Shown piece after piece: positions 1 through 11,754 of a stretch of 64,000 nucleotides of DNA (the stretch's first letter is position 1; every line of letters begins with the position of its first letter). Origin of the DNA: Austropuccinia psidii (lineage: Eukaryota; Basidiomycota; Pucciniomycetes; Pucciniales; Sphaerophragmiaceae); NCBI GenBank assembly GCA_023105745.1, contig JALGQZ010000011.1:26245975-26309974 (forward strand). The letters run 5' to 3'. The translations under genes and the position numbers were made by a program. The notes under the pieces are model-generated. The model was not told the origin of the DNA, did no database searches, and was given only the letters and a program-made list of their open reading frames with translations.

Positions 1-125
1 CAGAAGTAGTTGTAAACCACTCTAGAATCAGTAGTCCTAGTAATAGAAACATTACCCCCACTCAGACTGAAAATAACATTGTCACATCTGAGAGTAACAT
101 CAACAGTGATACACTGTGGTTACAA

Positions 126-1242
126 GTGTCCCAATATGCTGAACAATCTGCAAAGCAATTTGCAGAAATTAAAGCTAGCCAAGAGAGGATGAGACAAACT
201 CAAGCCTCCTTGGAACAAATAGTTAAGAATCTTCAAGAAGGATATGCTCAACTGAGCAAAGCCTCTGAAGAATCCAACAAAAGACTGAACCAAGTCTTTG
301 AAGAACAACACCACAGCACAAGGGACAGGGAGTGTCTGGATCAAGACATTAACAAATTGTTTAATGCCTACAAATATCTTGAAGCCTTAACCACAAGGCC
401 AAGCTATGAATAATCCATATCAACCAGATGACATCAAACCAGATGCCATGTTGTTGAATAAGACAAGATCTCCATCACAATACCAGGATGGAGATGGCAT
501 GTCTTATTCAGAAAAGGAAGCCCTGAAAAAGCTTCCTGAGGCCTCAAGCTGGCCCAAATTCTCTGGATCAGGAGAATATGATCATATGGAGCTCATAGAT
601 TATATTGATGGACTCTTCATTGATGTACCAAGCATACCAGATTACTGGATTACTGCTAGACTGAATACTGCATTTAAAGGTCATGCAGGTATATGGTACA
701 CAGAAATGAAAGAAATCCATGGCAGAAGAAACTGGCCATGGTGGAAGAGTCAAATAATCCAAAAGTACAGTAATGGAACTTGGATATGGCAAAAGACCAT
801 GTCATTTGAAAATGACAAATACTCTGTGGACAAAGATCCATATGAGTGGTGTCTCAGACAGTCTAAAAGACTTAAAGCCATTGATCCTCAGATGAACATC
901 CAGATGAGGAATCACAAACTTCTGACACAACTTCCAGGAGAATTAGAGCATGCAGTGAAATGAAGATGCAACCAAAATTGCACTCTAGATGACATAGCCA
1001 ATACCTTACAAGACATAAGGAAAAAGACTAATATAGGGAAATTCACCCCATATAGAAGCAGTAGTTTCAAGGAGAAACAACCTTTCAGGGTGGAGTTTAA
1101 AGACAAACCCAGAGAAAGAGTGACAGAAGTGGCAAGAAAGAAGAATTCTTGTCACAATTGTGGTTCAACAGACCACTGTGCCAACAACTGTCCAAAGGCA
1201 AAGAAAAAAGTCTATGCTATAGAAAAAGTCCCTGAAGAATAA
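126..1242 (+). pseudogene. gag: A1 gag (coiled coil, capsid-like domain, CCHC knuckle), broken
   Basis: This is the structural protein region that would package the element RNA in virus-like particles. From 126 the frame encodes a heptad-rich helical segment that looks like a coiled coil. A one-base insertion near 370-380, relative to the A2 copy, then shifts the reading frame. The capsid-like domain ([15 protein letters not shown], then a WPWWKSQI motif) runs from about 406 in the new frame. A TGA at 961-963 replaces a cysteine codon of A2, and a TAA at 1240-1242 replaces a glutamate codon. The zinc knuckle C-X2-C-X4-H-X4-C is intact at 1150-1191. Bases 1-125 belong to the same gag; a candidate splice acceptor lies at 60-65 (see the A2 intron entries). 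The product cannot be made in one piece. Confidence 0.85.
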
Positions 1243-4200
1243 CCTCCAACAGAGGATTCTGAATCAGACTCTATAGGAGATGCCATCAGAGAACCATCTG
1301 ATGATGATCAAGACCCAAGAGAGGAATTTCTAGTGGAATACCAAGAGGAAACCCCATTGGAAATCCAGGATATACAGTTGGAAGCAGGCATGCCACAGGA
1401 CACTGCCAACAAGAACTTGTGCAAACACACACAAGATGCACAAACATTCCTGGTTACACCAACCAAAGGAATGGCATATATACATGGAACAGCCACAAAA
1501 ATGACTTTATGTATTGACAATGCTCAGCACTCACTGATCATTGACAGTGGAGCACATTGCTCCATAGTGGCCAGAAATTATCTGGATAACCACTTCCCAA
1601 ACTGGGAAAAACAGCTCTTGCCCACTAAGGCAAAGAACTTTAAAGGTTCATCAGGGAAGATGACTTCCATTGGGACAATTATCAAAGAGATAATTATACC
1701 CCACAGGAAGGGTAATATCAGACTCAACCCAGAGTTTGTAGTGCTTGAAGATGCCCACATCCAAGGGTTTTTACTGGGAACAGATTACCAGAGGATGTAT
1801 GGTATAGATATTTACAACAGTAAAAACAGGCACATTACCATTGGTACCAACAAGGAGAAGAAAGTTTCACTTGATATATACCACATACCTTCACAGGATC
1901 CACTAGAAGAACTCTTGAAGGAATTCAAGGAGGGACAGTTTAGCACTACCCTCACCAGTAAACAAAAACTAAGTTTACTGAAGATGCTGAGGAAGAACAG
2001 ACCAGCATTTGCCATTGGTGAAGAACCACTAGGCAAGATTAAAGGCCATGATATAGAACTATATCTGGATGTGGAAAGACCTTATCCACCCATGCTGAGG
2101 AGACCTCCTTATCCAGCAAGTCTGGAAACCAGGAAAGAAATTGAAAAACACATCAATGAACTCCTGGATATGGATGTCATCAGGAAGATTGGACATAATG
2201 AAATAGTGGAAATAACCACCCCTGTCCCAATCACCTGGCATGATGGCAAGTCTAGATTGTGTGGAGATTTCAGAGCCCTGAATAACTACACAAAAGCAGA
2301 CAGGTACTCTATACCAAGGATACCCCATGCCTTGGATAAACTGGCCAAAGCCAAATACATAACCAAAATGGATTGTATGAAAGGCTTCCACCAAAATGGA
2401 GTTAAACCAAACTCCATGAAGATGCTCAGAATAATATGCCATATGGGCATATATGAGTACACCAGGATGCCATTTGGCATCAAGAATGCACCAGCCCACT
2501 TCCAAAGGATGATGGACACCATATTTCAAGAAGAAATAATGGAAGGCTGGATGGTAGTATATATTGATGATATCATTATATACTCAGAGACATGGGATGA
2601 CCATGTACAATACATAGACAGAGTGCTAAGCAAATGTACACCCATCAATCTGAAAATTTCACTTAAAAAGTGTAATTTTGGCCAACAAGAGCTACTAGCT
2701 CTAGGACACAAAGTCTCAGGCCTTAGTCTGGCAATTGACCAGAACAAAGTAGCAGCAGTAGTGCAAAAGCCAGTACCAAAGAACATCAAAGAGATGCAAT
2801 CTTTCCTTGGACTTGCCAGCTACTATAGAAACCACATCAAAAACCTTGCCCACATAACTAGTAGTTTATACAAGTTGTGCTCAAAGGATGTAGTTTTTGA
2901 AATAACCAAGGAAAGGAGGGATGCATATGAGAGGATCAAATATGAACTCACAAATGCACCTGTTCTCATCTTGCCTGACTTTGAACTACCATTCAAGTTA
3001 TATATAGATGCAGCATGCAGCCAAGGCTTGGGAGCAGCCCTTTACCAAAGACAAATTGTGGATGGTGAACCAAGAGAAGGTGTAATATGTTACATCTCCA
3101 GGCAGCTGAAAGATTCAGAAGCCAGGTATGGGGCCACCCAGACAGAATGTCTATGTCTAGTCTGGGCTCTAGAAAAACTCCATTATTATTTGGAGGGTGC
3201 AGTCTTTGAAGTCTACACAGACTGCACAGCCTTGAAGTCTTTACTTAACATGAAGACTACTAATAGACACATGCTGAGATGGCAAATAGCCATCCAGGAG
3301 TATAGAGGGAACATGACCATCATATACAAGGAAGGTAAAAGCCATACCAATGCAGATGGCCTTAGCAGATGGCCACTGGACAAGGTCAAAAGCAATCCAG
3401 CTTATGACCCTGAAGTTGCTGCAAAAATTCCTATCCATTTTATGGAAATAAATAGGAAGAAGAACTTCAGATTCTCTGAATGGGCACCAGGGAGTGGTAC
3501 CCTTGACAGTGGAAACACTGATTCAGAAGGGACAGAAACCCCCATACTGGGAATAAGCTCCTCAGAATTGCACAATGAATTTTTCAATGCAGTACTGAAA
3601 TCTGATGCTAAACACAAACAGTGTAGCATACTACTCCAACTCCTTCAACAAAAATACAGGAGCCCAGAACTGGAAACCCAGCTGGAGGAACCCTGTTTGA
3701 GGCCCTATAAGGACAATAAATTCTTCCTTATAGATGGCCTGATTTATCACAGAGAAAAGCACACCAGTGCACTCAAAGTTATAGAATGAGACCACATCTC
3801 TTTAATCCTGCAGGAATGCCATGACTGCCCCTATATGGGACACATGAGTGAGGGCAGGACTAAGGAGAGGGTTGCAAGCACAGCTTGGTGGCCCAAGTGG
3901 GAGCAAGAGTTGAGTGAATACATCAACACTTGTGAAAGATGCCAAAAGGCAAATAGAAAACATGGGAAGAAATATGGGTTGCTTCAACACATAGAAGAAC
4001 CCAAACACCCATGGGAAACCATCAACATGGACTGGGTCACAGGACTTGTCCCAGGAGGCAAAGAAAACTACAATGCCTGCTTAATCATAGTTGATAGGTT
4101 CAGCAAGAGCATGAGATGTCTACCATGCCATAAAGAGGACACAGCCATGGACACTGCTCTGTTATTTTGGAATAACATCATATCCACCTGTGGAGTCCCT

Positions 4201-4497
4201 AAGATCATAATTAGTGACAGGGACCCAAAATTCACATCTGAATTTTGGACCAATTTATATGACATGCTTGGCACCAAGCTTGCTTTTTCCACAGCTTACC
4301 ATCCACAAACAGATGGCCTAGCTGAGAGGATGATCCAAACAATGGAGGACATCCTCAGGAGGTTCTGTGCCTATGGCATGGAATACAAGGACCATGAGGG
4401 ATACACCCATGATTGGGTCACCCTCTTACCAGCAGTCCAACTGGCTTATAATTCAAGCCAGCACTCTACCACAGGAAAAACACCTGCACTGGTAGAG
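1243..4497 (+). pseudogene. pol: A1 pol, 5' part: protease, reverse transcriptase, RNase H, integrase core
   Basis: The polyprotein continues in the same frame after the stop at 1240. In order it holds an aspartic protease (DSGA, Asp codon at 1543), a reverse transcriptase with its YIDD active site at 2560-2571, an RNase H domain (about 2995-3400, acidic residues in YIDAACSQG and YTDCT), and an integrase. The integrase has an HHCC zinc-binding region (about 3817-3950, ending CERCQKA) and the acidic triad in MDWVTG, SDRDPKF and [13 protein letters not shown] at 3787-3789 replaces an arginine codon just before the integrase zinc finger. At 4497 the frame runs into the A2 LTR, so the C-terminal integrase and chromodomain are displaced to 14203-14850. 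Gene order PR-RT-RH-IN is that of Ty3/gypsy elements. Confidence 0.92.
4493..4497. repeat. Target site duplication TAGAG, left copy (A2 into A1)
   Basis: TAGAG precedes the A2 LTR here and is repeated at 14198-14202 after the other LTR. Removing A2 and one copy restores the A1 integrase frame (V-E-K-G-W), which proves the insertion. Confidence 0.95.
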
Positions 4498-5937
4498 TGT
4501 CAGGCTGAGTCTATGATAAGAGTAATAAAGTGTATTTACAACTTTTAACTATGACTGTGACACGGTATATAAAGGTTAAAAAGGTTTTATAAGAGTTGAA
4601 GATGGTTTTAATTTAATAATAAAAGGGCTTTACTATAGTGGATATAGTGGTGGTGAGCGCTGTTGAAAGCCCTGGGTGCAGCTTTACCTGTTGGGTTACA
4701 ATAATAAAGACTACAATTATTAAGATTATAATAATACCTGATTATTACCCAAGAGTAAAACTGTTTTTGACAGTTTACTACGTAGGGTATTCAAGAGCAG
4801 GATGAGGAAAGGTCTTTGGCTGTGAAAAGCCCTCCTTTTATCCTGAAATTGGGGTGGAAAGGCTGCTAGACCTTTCCACGTAGAGGAAGTGAAGATTTTT
4901 CACTCTCTAGGACAGGCTTGTGGTTTGCAAACAGCCTGTATACCCTGTATTGGGCTCAGATGTGGTTTTGAAACCACATCTGGGCAGTTTTCACCAATAC
5001 AGGGTGAAAATTTTCATCTGGGGACCTCACAGCCTGATTCTGACGTGTATGACGCGTAGAATGCTGTACAGAAGCTGTATGGGACCCCAGTATTGACTGA
5101 CATATCAGGTATTGAAGTAAAAACATGCTTCTTCGTCTATTTGACACCTCACATTCATGGTTATGGGGTGTTATCCCATGGTAAGGCTGTATATGACAGC
5201 TGGTGGGATTTTGACCTTAAAATGGTCATAACTCTGTCAGTTTTTGAGATATCAAGCTCAAAGTTGGTTCATTGAATAGCTCTATATGAGCTCTACACAA
5301 TGGTACCCAACTTGACATGGTTATCATTAAATATGACAAAGTTATCCCATGTACAAGTATTTTTGTACATTGGCGTGGTTTGGGCAAAAAGCTGTATTAA
5401 GCTTGTTTGGCCAATAACTTCTGTTGTAGTTGAGTTATGGGGAAATGGATGGCACCATCAGATAGCCCTGATTGTGCTATTTCCAAAAAGACCCCACTTT
5501 AAGTATCTCACACTAAAACTGTAAAAGTTAGATGAGAGGTGAATGTTTTGTTCACCCTTATTTGGTCTGAATTTGACCATAACTCAAGTAATACTGGTGC
5601 TAGCTCAGTTTGGCTGGTACCATTGGATAGCCCTGGCTTAGAGCTTCATTTTGAATACCCATTTGATGGGGTTAAGCCTCTCCTTCTAGATTTTAGATGA
5701 GAGGTGAAAATTAAGGTTTATGCTCAGCAATGACTTTGAGCAGGAATAACTTTGTTATTTCTTGTCCTATGGTGATGGGACTTGTATTTTCAGAAAGAGG
5801 TGAGTTTCCTCTTTCTTTTGATACCTTTTGAGCTAATTTGGCTCAGTTCCATGTTTTGATGGTATCTTGGCTATACCATTGATTTATGGTGTATTGGCTG
5901 TCATGCTTGTGCTCTGGTTTTGAGTCACAGGCTGACA
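4498..5937 (-). repeat. A2 3' LTR
   Basis: The repeat matches 12759-14197 almost base for base and begins and ends with the inverted TGTCAG/CTGACA. It contains a cluster of strong inverted repeats. The arms are GTGGAAAGG/CCTTTCCAC (4854-4879), ACCCTGTATTGG/CCAATACAGGGT (4943-5006) enclosing CAGATGTGGTTT/AAACCACATCTG (4957-4982), ATGTACAA/TTGTACAT (5349-5370) and AGAAAGAGG/CCTCTTTCT (5792-5816). A paired TGACG site lies at 5041-5057. Only nine CpG dinucleotides are visible in 1440 bp. The short ORFs in the LTR look like chance frames. Confidence 0.95.
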
Positions 5938-5939
5938 TA

Positions 5940-5949
5940 CCCTCCCTCT
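5940..5949 (-). other. A2 polypurine tract
   Basis: On the minus strand this reads AGAGGGAGGG, two bases before the 3' LTR. This is the usual site and composition for plus-strand DNA priming. The same tract stands before the A1 LTR. Confidence 0.8.
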
Positions 5950-5961
5950 AAAAAAGGCTCA

Positions 5962-7458
5962 TCATTGATGAGACTGTTCAGTCCTCCTAGAGGCTCTGAA
6001 TCTCCTTAAATGAAGGTTCCCATCTGGTATGGCATCCTCTGCCAACCATTTGTCTTTATCAGCTGTCTGGTTTTTGAATCTGACTAGGTATTGTCTTTGA
6101 TCCTTTCCATTAAGTCTGATTTTTCTGGCCCTGATGATTTTACTCACAGGTCCAGGAGAGTCTTCTACTTCCACTATTTCTGGTGGAGTGATGTTCTTCT
6201 TCCTGGAGGGGAATTTTTCCTCCTCTGTTTGGAAGTATGGCTTGACCAGGCTCACTGGAAAGACTGGGTGTTTCCTAGAAAACTCCTCAGTGAGCTTGAC
6301 CTCTACTGCATTTTTCCCTATCAACTTAATGATAGTGAAGGGCCCTACAAATGAGTCTCTCATTTTCTTAGGTCCTTTGAGATTGTTGAAGTTCAGTGTA
6401 GACACTAACACCTGGTCCCCTTCCTTGAAGTCAGGTTCCATATGTGATTTGTCCCACCTCTGCTTGTTATACTCTTTGGCCTCAGCTATGCATTTGGCTG
6501 CAGTATCACAGGCTTTCTTCCACATATCATGGAAGTCTTTGGCTGTGGGGTGGATGGTCAGAAGATTTCTCTTCAAGTGATCCACAGGTAACAGGGGATT
6601 CCACCCTTTCTCTACCAGTGCAGGTGATTTTCCTGTGGTAGAGTGCTGGCTTGTGTTATAAGCCAGCTGGACTGCTGGTAAGAGGGTAACCCAATCATGG
6701 GTGTATCCCTCATGGTCCTTGTATTCCATGCCATAGGCACAGAACCTCCTGAGAATGTCCTCCATTGTTTGGATCATTCTCTCAGCCAGGCCATCTGTTT
6801 GGGGATGGTAAGCTGTGGAAAAAGCAAGTTTGGTGCCAAGCATGTCATATAAGTTGGTCCAAAATTCAGATGTGAATTTTGGGTCCCTGTCACTAATTAT
6901 GATCTTGGGGACTCCACAGGTGGATATGATGTTATTCCAAAATAACAGAGCAGTGTCCATGGCTGTGTCCTCTTTATGGCATGGTAGACATCTCATGCTT
7001 TTGCTGAACCTATCAACTATGATTAAGCAGGCATTGTAGTTTTCTTTGCCTCCTGGGACAAGTCCTGTGACCCAGTCCATGTTAATGGTTTCCCATGGGT
7101 GCTTGGGTTCTTCTATGTGTTGAAGTAACCCATATTTCTTCCCATGTTTTCTATTTGCCTTTTGGCATCTTTCACAAGTGTTGGTGTATTCACTCAACTC
7201 TTGTTCCCACTTGGGCCACCAAGCTGTGCTTGCTACCCTCTCTTTGGTCCTGTCTTCACTCATGTGTCCCATATAGGGGCAGTCATGGCATTCCTGCAGG
7301 ATTAGAGAGATGTGGTCTCTGTCTATCACTGTGAGTGCACTGGTGTGCTTTTCTCTGTGATAAATCAGGCCATCTATAAGGAAGAATTTATTGTCCTTAT
7401 AGGCCCTCAACCAGGGTTCCTCCAGCTGGGTTTCCAGTTCTGGGCTCCTGTATTTTTG
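5962..7458 (-). CDS. pol: A2 integrase with chromodomain-like tail (after in-frame TAA)
   Basis: This is the last 498 codons of the A2 polyprotein, in the same frame as the upstream ORF and separated from it only by the TAA at 7459-7461. It begins with the zinc-binding region ([10 protein letters not shown] ... CERCQKA, about 7295-7160). The DDE catalytic core follows, with acidic residues in MDWVTG (about 7080), SDRDPKF (about 6890) and MIQTMEDIL (about 6770). A GPF module ([10 protein letters not shown], about 6350) and a chromodomain-like tail ([20 protein letters not shown], about 6110-6050) complete it. Integrase inserts the element DNA; in chromoviruses the tail is thought to steer insertion towards methylated-histone chromatin. 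Translation alone would reach it only by readthrough of the TAA. No good ATG opens this segment; a TTG stands at 7410. Confidence 0.9.
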   Translation of the reverse strand, partial: QKYRSPELETQLEEPWLRAYKDNKFFLIDGLIYHREKHTSALTVIDRDHISLILQECHDCPYMGHMSEDRTKERVASTAWWPKWEQELSEYTNTCERCQKANRKHGKKYGLLQHIEEPKHPWETINMDWVTGLVPGGKENYNACLIIVDRFSKSMRCLPCHKEDTAMDTALLFWNNIISTCGVPKIIISDRDPKFTSEFWTNLYDMLGTKLAFSTAYHPQTDGLAERMIQTMEDILRRFCAYGMEYKDHEGYTHDWVTLLPAVQLAYNTSQHSTTGKSPALVEKGWNPLLPVDHLKRNLLTIHPTAKDFHDMWKKACDTAAKCIAEAKEYNKQRWDKSHMEPDFKEGDQVLVSTLNFNNLKGPKKMRDSFVGPFTIIKLIGKNAVEVKLTEEFSRKHPVFPVSLVKPYFQTEEEKFPSRKKNITPPEIVEVEDSPGPVSKIIRARKIRLNGKDQRQYLVRFKNQTADKDKWLAEDAIPDGNLHLRRFRASRRTEQSHQ

Positions 7459-10400
7459 TTAAAGGAGTTGGAGTAATATGCTACACTGTTTGTGCTTAGC
7501 ATAAGATTTCAGGACTGCATTGAAAAATTCATTGTGCAGTTCTGAGGAACTTATTCCCAGTATGGGAGTTTCTGTCCCTTCTGAATCAGTGTTTCCACTG
7601 TCAAGGGTACCACTCTCTGGTGCCCATTCAGAGAATCTGAAGTTCTTTTTCCTATTGATCTCCATAAAATGGATAGGAATTTTGGCAGCAACTTCAGGGT
7701 CATAAGCTGGATTGCTTTTGACATTGTCCAGTGGCCATCTGCTAAGGCCATCTGCATTGGTATGGCTTTTGCCTTCCTTGTATATGATGGTCATGTTCCC
7801 TCTATACTCCTGGATGGCTATTTGCCATCTCAGCATATGTCTATTAGTAGTCTTCATGTTTAGTAAAGACTTCAAGGATGTGCAGTCTGTGTAGACTTCA
7901 AAGACTGCACCCTCCAAATAGTAATGGAGTTTTTCTAGAGCCCAGACTAGACATAGACATTCTGTCTGGGTGGCCCCATACCTGGCTTCTGAACTTTTCA
8001 GCTGCCTGGAGATGTAACATATTACACCTTCTCTTGGTTCACCATCCACAATTTGTCTTTGGTGAAGGGCTGCTCCTAAGCCTTGGCTGCATGCTGCATC
8101 TATGTATAACTTGAATGGTAGTTCAAAGTCAGGCAAGATGAGCACAGGTGCATTTGTGAGTTCATATTTGATCCTCTCATATGCATCCCTCCTTTCCTTG
8201 GTTATTTCAAAAACTACATCCTTTGAGCATAACTTGTATAAGCTACTAGTTATGTGGGCAAAGTTTTTGATGTGGTTTCTATAGTAGCTAGCAAACCCAA
8301 GGAAAGATTGCATTTCTTTAATGTTCTTTGGTACTGGCTTTTGCAGTACTGCTGCTACTTTGTTCTGGTCAATTGCCAGACTAAGGCCTGAGACTTTGTG
8401 TCCTAGAGCTAGTAGCTCCTGTTGGCCAAAATTACACTTTTTAAGTGAAATTTTTAGATTGATGGGTGTACATTTACTTAGCACTCTGTCTATGTATTGT
8501 ACATGATCTTCCCATGTCTCTGAGTATATAATGATATCATCAATATATACTACCATCCAGCCTTCCATTATTTCTTCCTGAAATATGGTGTCCATCATCC
8601 TTTGGAAGTGGGCTGGTGCATTTTTGATGCCAAATGGCATCCTGGTGTACTCATATATGCCCATATGGCATATTATTCTGAGCAACTTCATGGAGTTTGG
8701 TTTAACTCCATTTTGGTGGAAACCTTTCATACAATCCATCTTGGTTATGTATTTGGCTTTAGCCAGTTTATCCAAGGCATGAGGTATCCTTGGTATAGGG
8801 TACCTGTCTGCTTTTGTGTAGTTATTCAGGGCTCTGAAGTCTCCACACAATCTAGACTTGCCATCATGCCAGGTGATTAGGACAGGGGTGGTAATTTCCA
8901 CTATTTCATTATGTCCAATCTTCCTAATGACATCCATGTCCAGGAGTTCATTGATATGTTTCTCAATCTCTTTCCTGGTCTCCAGACTTGCTGGGTAAGG
9001 AGGTCTCCTTAACATGGGTGGATAAGGCCTTTCCACATCCAGATATAGTTCTATATCATGGCCTTTGATCTTGCCTAATGGTTCTTCACCAATGGCAAAT
9101 GCTGGTCTATTCTTCCTCAGCATCTTCAGTAAACTTAACTTTTGTTTACTGGTGAGGGTAGTGCTAAACTGTCCCTCTCTGAATTCTTTCAGAAGTTCTT
9201 CCAGTGGGTCCTGAGAAGATATCTGGTATATATCAAGAGAAAATTTCTTTTCCTTGTTAGTACCAATGGTAATATGCCTATTTTTACTATTGTAAATATC
9301 TATGCCATACATCCTCTGGTAATCTGTCCCCAGTAAAAACCCTTGGATGTGGGCATCTTCAAGCACTACAAACTCTGGGTTGAGTCTGATATTACCTTTT
9401 CTGTGGGGTATAATTATCTCTTTGATAATTGTCCCAATAGAGGTCATCTTTCCAGATGCACTCTTAAAGTTCTTTGCCCTGGTGGGTAAGAGTTCTTTTT
9501 CCCAGTTTGGGAAGTGTTTATCCAGATAATTTCTGGCCACTATGGAGCAGTGTGCTCCACTGTCAATGATCAGTGGGTGCTGAGCATTGTCAATACATAC
9601 AGTCATTTTTGTGGCTGTTCCATGTATATATGCCATTCCTTTGATTGGTGTAACCAGGAATGTTTGTGCATTTTGTGTATGTTTACACAAGTTTTTGTTG
9701 GTAGTGTCTTGTGGCATGCCTGCTTCCAACTGTATATCCTGGATTTCTAGTGGGGTTTCCTCTTGGTATTCCACTAGAAATTCCTCTCTTGGGTCTTGAT
9801 CCTCATCAGATGGTTCTCTGATGGCATCACCCATAGAGTCTGATTCAGATTCCTCTGTTGGAGGTTCTTCCTCAGGGACTTTCTCTATGGCATAGACTTT
9901 TTTCTTTGCCTTTGGACAGTTGTTAGCATAGTGGTCTGTTGAACCACAATTGTGACAAGAATTCTTCTTCTTTGCCACTTCTGCCACTTTTTCTCTGGGT
10001 TTGTCTTTAAACTCCACCCTGAAAGGTTGTTTCTCTTTGAAACTACTGCTTCTATATGGGGTGAATTTCCCTATATTAGTCCTTTTCCTTATGTCTTGTA
10101 AGGTATTGGCTATATCATCTAGAGTGCAATTTTGGTTGCATCTGCACTTTACTGCATGCTCTAGTTCTCCTGGCAGTTGTGTCAGGAGTTTGTGATTCCT
10201 CATTTGGATATTCATCTGAGGATCAATGGCTTTAAGTCTTTTAGACTGTCTAAGACACCACTCATATGGATCTTTGTCCACAGAGTATTTGTCATTCTCA
10301 AATGACATGGTCTTTTGCCATATCCAAGTTCCATTACTGTACTTTTGGATTATTTGACTCTTCCACCATGGCCAGTTCCTTCTGCCATGGATTTCTTTCA

Positions 10401-11754
10401 TTTCAGTGTACCATATACTTGCATGACCTTTAAATGCAGTATTCAGTCTAGCAGTAATCCAGTAATCTGGTATGCTTGGTACATCAATGAAGAGTCCATC
10501 AATATAATCTATGAGTTCCATATGATCATATTCTCCTGATCCAGAGAATTTGGGCCAGTTTGAGGCCTCAGGAAGCTTTTTCAAGGCTTCCTTCTCTGAA
10601 TAAGACATGCCATCTCCATCCTGGTATTGTGATGGAGATCTTGCCTTATTCAACAACATGGCATCTGGTTTGATGTCATCTGGTTGATATGGATTCTCCA
10701 TAGCTTGGCCTTGTGGTTGGGGCTTTAAGCTATGGTAGGAATCAAACAATTTGTTGATGTCTTGGTTCAGACACTCCCTGTCCCTGCTACTATGGTGTTG
10801 TTCTTCAGAGACTTGATTCAGTCTCTTGTTGGTTTCTTCAGAGGCTTTGCTCAGTTGAGCATATCCTTCCTGAAGGTTTTTAACTATCTGCTCCAATGAG
10901 GCTTGAGTTTTTCTCATCCTTTCTTGGGCAGCTGCAAATTCTGTAGCCTGCTTTGCAGATTGCTCAGCATATTGGGACATTTGTAACCACAGTGTGTCAC
11001 TGTTGATGTTACTCTCAGATGTGATAATGTTATTTTCAGTCTGAGTGGGGGTAATGTTTCTATTACTAGGACTACTGATTCTAGAGTGGTTTACAACTAC
11101 TTCTGGTTCTTGTGTACTTCTTTTACCAAATCTAACAGCTTCTGGATCATGGGGTCTGACTCCTTCCTCCTCTGGTTGAAGGAGGCTTTGTTTTTGCCCT
11201 TGTTGCCTTGTCTTCTCCTGGAAACTTCCTGGAATTGTGAAGAATGGTGACTCTTGGCCACTGATCTGCTGGTTTCTGAATGATGTGAAGCCACTGGAGA
11301 GCTGATTTGGCATGCTCCTTGTGAACCTGAAGGAATCTGAGTAGGCCCTGTCTGGGTTAACTGTTCTTCTATAGCTTGGATAGTGGCTTGATTCTCCCTT
11401 ATCCTCTGTGCCCTTGCCTCCAGGAGTCTGTGCTGCCTGGTAGGATTCCAACCCTTGGTGATTACCATAAGGTCTTTGAAGTCTATCTCTTTGAGACAGA
11501 TCTTCTGGCAACTTGATCCCAGTTCTGCCCAGTGAGTTGCTAGGTTGAACCTCTTGTTGTCCATACTCCATTGAAACAAATCTTTGAGGAGTTGGTGGAT
11601 TTGAAGAACTTGATCCATATCTTTCCAGTCCTCTGGTTTGAGGTTTCTGTTGAATTGGATTGTGAATGGCAAGGTTGATATTATCTCCCTCATTGTTTTG
11701 CCATCCACCACTGTGTCCAATGTGTCCTCTTCCAGGTCTTCTGGTTTTGGACAA
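7459..11754 (-). CDS. gag-pol: A2 gag-pol polyprotein: gag, protease, reverse transcriptase, RNase H
   Basis: This 1431-codon frame starts at an ATG (11754). Residues 1 to about 238 look low-complexity and overlap another, more protein-like frame, so they may not be the real N terminus (see the overlap and intron entries). From about residue 258 comes a coiled coil ([11 protein letters not shown]...). The capsid-like domain is near 380-540, the CCHC knuckle ([14 protein letters not shown]) near 600 and the protease ([10 protein letters not shown]) near 725. The reverse transcriptase spans about 890-1150 with YIDD near 1069, and RNase H spans about 1210-1340. The frame closes at TAA 7459-7461, where A1 has CAA (Q) and reads on into integrase, so one C-to-T change accounts for the break. 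All catalytic residues I can place are present. Confidence 0.93.
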   Translation of the reverse strand: MSKTRRPGRGHIGHSGGWQNNEGDNINLAIHNPIQQKPQTRGLERYGSSSSNPPTPQRFVSMEYGQQEVQPSNSLGRTGIKLPEDLSQRDRLQRPYGNHQGLESYQAAQTPGGKGTEDKGESSHYPSYRRTVNPDRAYSDSFRFTRSMPNQLSSGFTSFRNQQISGQESPFFTIPGSFQEKTRQQGQKQSLLQPEEEGVRPHDPEAVRFGKRSTQEPEVVVNHSRISSPSNRNITPTQTENNIITSESNINSDTLWLQMSQYAEQSAKQATEFAAAQERMRKTQASLEQIVKNLQEGYAQLSKASEETNKRLNQVSEEQHHSSRDRECLNQDINKLFDSYHSLKPQPQGQAMENPYQPDDIKPDAMLLNKARSPSQYQDGDGMSYSEKEALKKLPEASNWPKFSGSGEYDHMELIDYIDGLFIDVPSIPDYWITARLNTAFKGHASIWYTEMKEIHGRRNWPWWKSQIIQKYSNGTWIWQKTMSFENDKYSVDKDPYEWCLRQSKRLKAIDPQMNIQMRNHKLLTQLPGELEHAVKCRCNQNCTLDDIANTLQDIRKRTNIGKFTPYRSSSFKEKQPFRVEFKDKPREKVAEVAKKKNSCHNCGSTDHYANNCPKAKKKVYAIEKVPEEEPPTEESESDSMGDAIREPSDEDQDPREEFLVEYQEETPLEIQDIQLEAGMPQDTTNKNLCKHTQNAQTFLVTPIKGMAYIHGTATKMTVCIDNAQHPLIIDSGAHCSIVARNYLDKHFPNWEKELLPTRAKNFKSASGKMTSIGTIIKEIIIPHRKGNIRLNPEFVVLEDAHIQGFLLGTDYQRMYGIDIYNSKNRHITIGTNKEKKFSLDIYQISSQDPLEELLKEFREGQFSTTLTSKQKLSLLKMLRKNRPAFAIGEEPLGKIKGHDIELYLDVERPYPPMLRRPPYPASLETRKEIEKHINELLDMDVIRKIGHNEIVEITTPVLITWHDGKSRLCGDFRALNNYTKADRYPIPRIPHALDKLAKAKYITKMDCMKGFHQNGVKPNSMKLLRIICHMGIYEYTRMPFGIKNAPAHFQRMMDTIFQEEIMEGWMVVYIDDIIIYSETWEDHVQYIDRVLSKCTPINLKISLKKCNFGQQELLALGHKVSGLSLAIDQNKVAAVLQKPVPKNIKEMQSFLGFASYYRNHIKNFAHITSSLYKLCSKDVVFEITKERRDAYERIKYELTNAPVLILPDFELPFKLYIDAACSQGLGAALHQRQIVDGEPREGVICYISRQLKSSEARYGATQTECLCLVWALEKLHYYLEGAVFEVYTDCTSLKSLLNMKTTNRHMLRWQIAIQEYRGNMTIIYKEGKSHTNADGLSRWPLDNVKSNPAYDPEVAAKIPIHFMEINRKKNFRFSEWAPESGTLDSGNTDSEGTETPILGISSSELHNEFFNAVLKSYAKHKQCSILLQLL
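11041..11126 (-). other. Candidate intron joining gag ORF1 to the gag-pol frame
   Basis: On the minus strand this 86-bp segment begins GTAAAA inside ORF1 and ends ACCCCCACTCAG. Removing it joins ORF1 after an intact TTG codon to the gag-pol frame at an intact ACT codon (phase 0), bypassing the ORF1 stop at 11097. The acceptor is preserved in A1 (60-65). The branch site is not convincing. The alternative is a -1 ribosomal frameshift, because the gag-pol frame is -1 relative to ORF1. Confidence 0.4.

Noticed and set aside
2059..2529. 156-codon minus-strand ORF opposite the A1 reverse transcriptase
   Set aside because: Antisense shadow of a conserved coding region with no motif of its own.
4956..5147. 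63-codon minus-strand ORF in the A LTRs, also at 13217-13408 and 40069-40260
   Set aside because: It recurs only because the LTR recurs. Most differences between copies change the amino acid, which suggests no coding constraint, and it overlaps the hairpin cluster.
4498..5937. Possible hammerhead ribozyme in the LTR, as in plant retrozymes
   Set aside because: Strong hairpins are present but I found no CTGATGA core with a matching GAAA segment.
6815..7039. ORF opposite the A2 integrase (and its mirror at 4068-4292)
   Set aside because: Antisense shadow of the integrase frame; appears wherever that domain is present.
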